Assembly (NCBI GenBank): GCA_030690515.1
Contig: JAUYGP010000415.1
Span: 1-6,919, forward strand
Source of the DNA: Giesbergeria sp.
GTDB taxonomy: Bacteria; Pseudomonadota; Gammaproteobacteria; Burkholderiales; Burkholderiaceae_C
Direction: 5' to 3'
DNA length: 6,919 nucleotides
The translations under genes were made by a program, and so were the position numbers. How positions within the stretch are numbered: position 1 is the first letter of the stretch; each line of letters begins with the position of its first letter. The notes beneath the pieces are model-generated. The model ran no database searches, was not told the DNA's origin, and was given only the letters and a program-made list of their open reading frames with translations. Of the stretch, positions 5,759-6,919 are shown in pieces.

Positions 5759-6919
5759 ATGAAGCGCCTGCTGCACCCTCGGCTGGACATGCCCCGGCTG
5801 GGCCTGCCCGCGTTTCGCCAGCGCATTCTGGTGCGTGGCGTCTTCCTGCTGCTAGCCCTGGCCACGGTGGTGCTGAGCGTGGTCGTGCTCAAGGAAGAAA
5901 AAGAGCGCGCCTGGCACAGCTACCAGCATGGCTTTGCACGCAGCCAGGCCGAGGTGATGGCGCGGCTGCGCCATCCTTCGGGCCAGCTGGCGCTGCTGAA
6001 CGCAGGCCACCAGGAGCAGTACATCACGCCACTGACACCCTTGCTGCTGCCGTATGCGGCCATTGACTTTGACGACCAGAACAAATCCCAGCAGGCCGTG
6101 GAAATGGCAGGCTGCGCAGTGCAGTACCCCGACCAATCGTCGGTGTGCGTCGCGGTGGGCAACAACCCGTATGCCGGGGGGTTCATTTACGTGGTGGGTA
6201 GCTTCTATGCAGGGGCCCTGGCAGCACGCGAGCGCGGGGCGCTGGCGCTGCAGAACGTTCACCGCGCCCGCATCACGCTGGAGATGCGCGGCACCACCTA
6301 CCGATGGATCGCACCTTACGAAGCCATGGCCCCGCGCAGCAGCAGCACGGCCGCACGCGGCAGGCTCACCGGTTTTGTGGACAGCGGCGAGCCCCAGCTC
6401 GGCCTGCGCGCCCGGCCGGTGCGCGACTTTCGCGGCTGGCTCTGGCAAAACGGCCAGTGCCGCGACCCGGCGGACAGCACGCCCGAATGCCTGCGCCGCA
6501 CGTTCTATTCCATCCGCCTGCCGGTAGAGTTGTTCCGCGAAGCGCTGTTCCACAAGGGCGCACGCCCGGTCTGGCCCCCGGAAGACCTGGGCCGCATGCA
6601 GGTACGGGTGCAAATGCTGGCGCCCGGCGACGACAGCACGCCCCCCTTGTTTGACAGCAACGCCCCGGGTGCCCGGCTGGCAGCATCGCTGAACGACATT
6701 TCACGCACCCTGCAGCCTGGTGAGCAGGTGCAGATACGAAAAAGAGGCGCTGAGGATACGCTCCCCATCATGCTCAAGGGGCCGGAACTCCCGGCGGAAC
6801 CCACAGCGCCCTGGCTGATTCGCCTGATCGGCTGGTTGCCCCTGACCTCGCCAGACACCCGCACGGCCGCACCAGAAGGTCTGGACCTACTGGACACCTC
6901 CACCGGCAACTATGACGTG
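5759..6919 (+). CDS. Probable sensor histidine kinase, N-terminal part (3' end cut by window edge)
   Basis: An uninterrupted frame of 387 codons runs from the ATG at 5759 to the right edge. Residues 1-26 are basic, 27-44 (VFLLLALATVVLSVVVLK) form a membrane helix, and about 45-387 are predicted outside the cytoplasm. No second membrane helix or kinase motif (H, N, G1 or G2 box) appears within the window, so the kinase call rests on position: 9 bases after a response regulator, same strand and same frame. Translational coupling is likely, since there is only a weak TAGG ahead of the ATG; Met11 is an alternative start. The sensor region is unusually long and I recognise no PAS, Cache or 4-helix domain. 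It holds Cys119, Cys130, Cys234 and Cys244, two closely spaced pairs that suit disulfides. Strand-rich stretches include GFIYVVGSFYAGALAA and ARITLEMRGTTYRWIAPY. The ligand is unknown. Antisense frames here are shadows. Confidence 0.8.
   Translation, partial: MKRLLHPRLDMPRLGLPAFRQRILVRGVFLLLALATVVLSVVVLKEEKERAWHSYQHGFARSQAEVMARLRHPSGQLALLNAGHQEQYITPLTPLLLPYAAIDFDDQNKSQQAVEMAGCAVQYPDQSSVCVAVGNNPYAGGFIYVVGSFYAGALAARERGALALQNVHRARITLEMRGTTYRWIAPYEAMAPRSSSTAARGRLTGFVDSGEPQLGLRARPVRDFRGWLWQNGQCRDPADSTPECLRRTFYSIRLPVELFREALFHKGARPVWPPEDLGRMQVRVQMLAPGDDSTPPLFDSNAPGARLAASLNDISRTLQPGEQVQIRKRGAEDTLPIMLKGPELPAEPTAPWLIRLIGWLPLTSPDTRTAAPEGLDLLDTSTGNYDV

Noticed and set aside
5852..6613. Minus-strand open frame of 253 codons over the sensor gene
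   Set aside because: The plus strand is open for 387 codons from a start coupled to the regulator and has a proper membrane helix. The minus product shows no domain or signal and would be isolated between plus-strand genes.

Overview
The window looks like a chromosomal segment of a beta-proteobacterium of the order Burkholderiales, most likely family Comamonadaceae (Acidovorax-like). The reasons are the high G+C coding sequence with strong third-position G/C bias, a polar-type chemotaxis receptor, GATAAT-type -10 elements, and a short AT-richer palindromic repeat of a kind I associate from memory with Comamonadaceae genomes. There is no insertion sequence, integrase, tRNA, rRNA or CRISPR array. 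The window is densely coding: no gene-free stretch exceeds 300 bases, and the longest is the 228-base divergent control region at 4802-5029.

Layout. (1) 1-1235, plus strand: the 3' part of a methyl-accepting chemotaxis protein, cut by the left edge. (2) 1275-1961, minus strand, convergent with it: a HAD-family phosphoglycolate phosphatase (gph-like). It carries an AT-richer repeat read through in frame inside its cap-domain region. (3) 2009-3481, minus: an exported protein with an N-terminal bacterial SH3-like domain and an unrecognised remainder. (4) 3485-4801, minus: an SPFH/band-7 membrane protein with HflK-like topology and a long coiled coil, only 3 bases upstream of gene 3. (5) 5030-5749, plus, divergent from the SPFH gene: an OmpR/PhoB-type response regulator. 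(6) 5759 to the right edge, plus: the first 387 codons of its probable sensor kinase, with one membrane segment and a very large extracytoplasmic region. No kinase domain is reached.

How they may work together. Genes 4 and 3 form a tight minus-strand operon that may run on into gph across a 47-base gap holding a strong GC hairpin. Genes 5 and 6 form a two-component pair with a 9-base gap and probable translational coupling. The two units diverge from one control region, where the regulator's likely -10 box lies inside a perfect 7-base inverted repeat. The SPFH region, the SH3-like protein and the sensor domain are all predicted to face the periplasm. The most interesting reading is therefore an uncharacterised envelope module: a periplasmic SPFH scaffold with an SH3-like partner, possibly controlled by the divergent two-component system. 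That link is inferred from gene order and topology only. The flanking chemotaxis receptor and phosphatase look like ordinary neighbours.
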